From Datnioides undecimradiatus (lineage: Eukaryota > Chordata > Actinopteri > Lobotiformes > Datnioididae), in contig WARS01000030.1 of NCBI GenBank assembly GCA_008933995.1, forward strand, positions 5,099,804 to 5,163,803: a DNA stretch of 64,000 bases, written 5' to 3'. Both the position numbers and the translations under genes were made by a program. The notes beneath the pieces are model-generated. The model made no database searches. It saw nothing but the letters and a program-made list of their open reading frames with translations, and was not told where the DNA came from. This document shows positions 63,301 to 64,000 of this stretch, piece by piece. How positions within the stretch are numbered: position 1 is the first letter of the stretch; every line of letters starts with the position of its first letter.

Positions 63301-64000
63301 TCCAAAATCCTGGATGAATTGCGGGAAAAACAACCATGCGTCAACAATACAAAGTGAAAGTTTGGGGCGAGCAGTATGTTTCTGTTTAAAACACAGCCTT
63401 CGCATGACAAAACGAGATGACGAACAAAGAAGAGCACAAATCAAACAGCACAAAATGTTCAACCACCCAACTGTCCATCACACGTGTCCCTGCCGCTCCT
63501 GTATGGATGTGAGAATCAGCTGTGCTCTCTTGTCTTCTAAAACCCTGTTATGCAAACCTGTTGTCTATTTTGGGAGAAAAAAACATGTTCCACAGAACAG
63601 CCAATTCACAAAAAAGAGAAAAACAGGAAAAAGGCTCCGTCTGTGATTTCTTTGGCCATTAGCGGACTTGGCCGTTGGTAACGTACGACTCAATTTAACA
63701 CAACTGAGCTCTAACAATATCTTGTGTTTTATCCATCAAGAATTTAGTTATATGTTGAAAAAAAAAAAATATTCACATATTTATACCTTTGACCTGGGGG
63801 AAGCAGGTCTTGTTAAGTCTCAAAAGAGCTTGTGAAAGCCGAGCTGATCATTCAAGCGCCTCATTCAAGCTCGCCCCTGTTCGATGAATTTCTGTTATCT
63901 CTTAACATTCTTTCTTCAATTAAGCACATCCCTGAGGTTTATTAAATTGACATCCATTATAGCGATCGCCATGAGAGATTGAAACTTTCTTGATTTTTAG
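60400..64000. other. Non-coding right end
   Basis: Contains a 13-base G run near 60797 and AT-rich sequence. No supported exon was seen. It could be an intron of the candidate gene starting near 60 kb. Confidence 0.4.

Noticed and set aside
63122..63646. 174-codon Lys/Arg-rich open frame at the right end
   Set aside because: No family features, AT-rich composition and no promoter context. A long frame by chance cannot be excluded.

Overview
This window looks like ordinary nuclear DNA from a teleost fish, probably a percomorph. Genes are intron-rich with canonical GT-AG splice sites. Introns and intergenic gaps are short, and microsatellites ((CA)n, CT tracts, G runs) are common. A degenerate interspersed repeat of a type common in spiny-rayed fish is present. 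No bacterial, viral, CRISPR, rRNA or convincing tRNA features were seen.

Six protein genes could be assembled exon by exon: prdx1 (minus, 5' part only), nasp (plus), gpbp1l1 (minus), tmem69 (plus), ipp (minus) and pik3r3 (minus). For nasp, gpbp1l1, tmem69 and ipp, every exon phase joins and the summed coding length is a multiple of three (486, 496, 246 and 597 codons). The order matches the human 1p34.1 block PRDX1-NASP-GPBP1L1-TMEM69-IPP-PIK3R3. Three genes found between these in human (AKR1A1, CCDC17, MAST2) were not recognised here.

Layout: 1-2.1 kb, prdx1 5' end and promoter; 2.1-5.3 kb, intergenic; 5.3-9.7 kb, nasp; 10.5 to about 23 kb, gpbp1l1, tail-to-tail with nasp and head-to-head with tmem69; 23.8-24.7 kb, tmem69; 25.7-30.2 kb, ipp, tail-to-tail with tmem69; 30.3-37.1 kb, a gap with an unassigned promoter-like block (three inverted CCAAT boxes plus a TATA box) followed by coding-looking exon candidates; 37.1-42.3 kb, pik3r3, whose first coding exon was not found; 42.3-64 kb, mainly non-coding, with a foldback repeat pair, a TATA-preceded micro-ORF and a possible first exon near 60 kb.

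The genes are not a functional operon. They act separately: peroxide detoxification (prdx1), histone chaperoning (nasp), vasculin-family transcriptional regulation (gpbp1l1), a mitochondrial-type membrane protein (tmem69), a BTB-kelch actin-linked or adaptor protein (ipp) and PI3-kinase regulation (pik3r3). The most interesting leads are the unassigned transcription unit at 33.97-35.49 kb, the perfect 20-bp hairpin at 12,986-13,028, the inverted repeat pair near 50.9 kb, and the regulatory sites at the prdx1 and nasp promoters.
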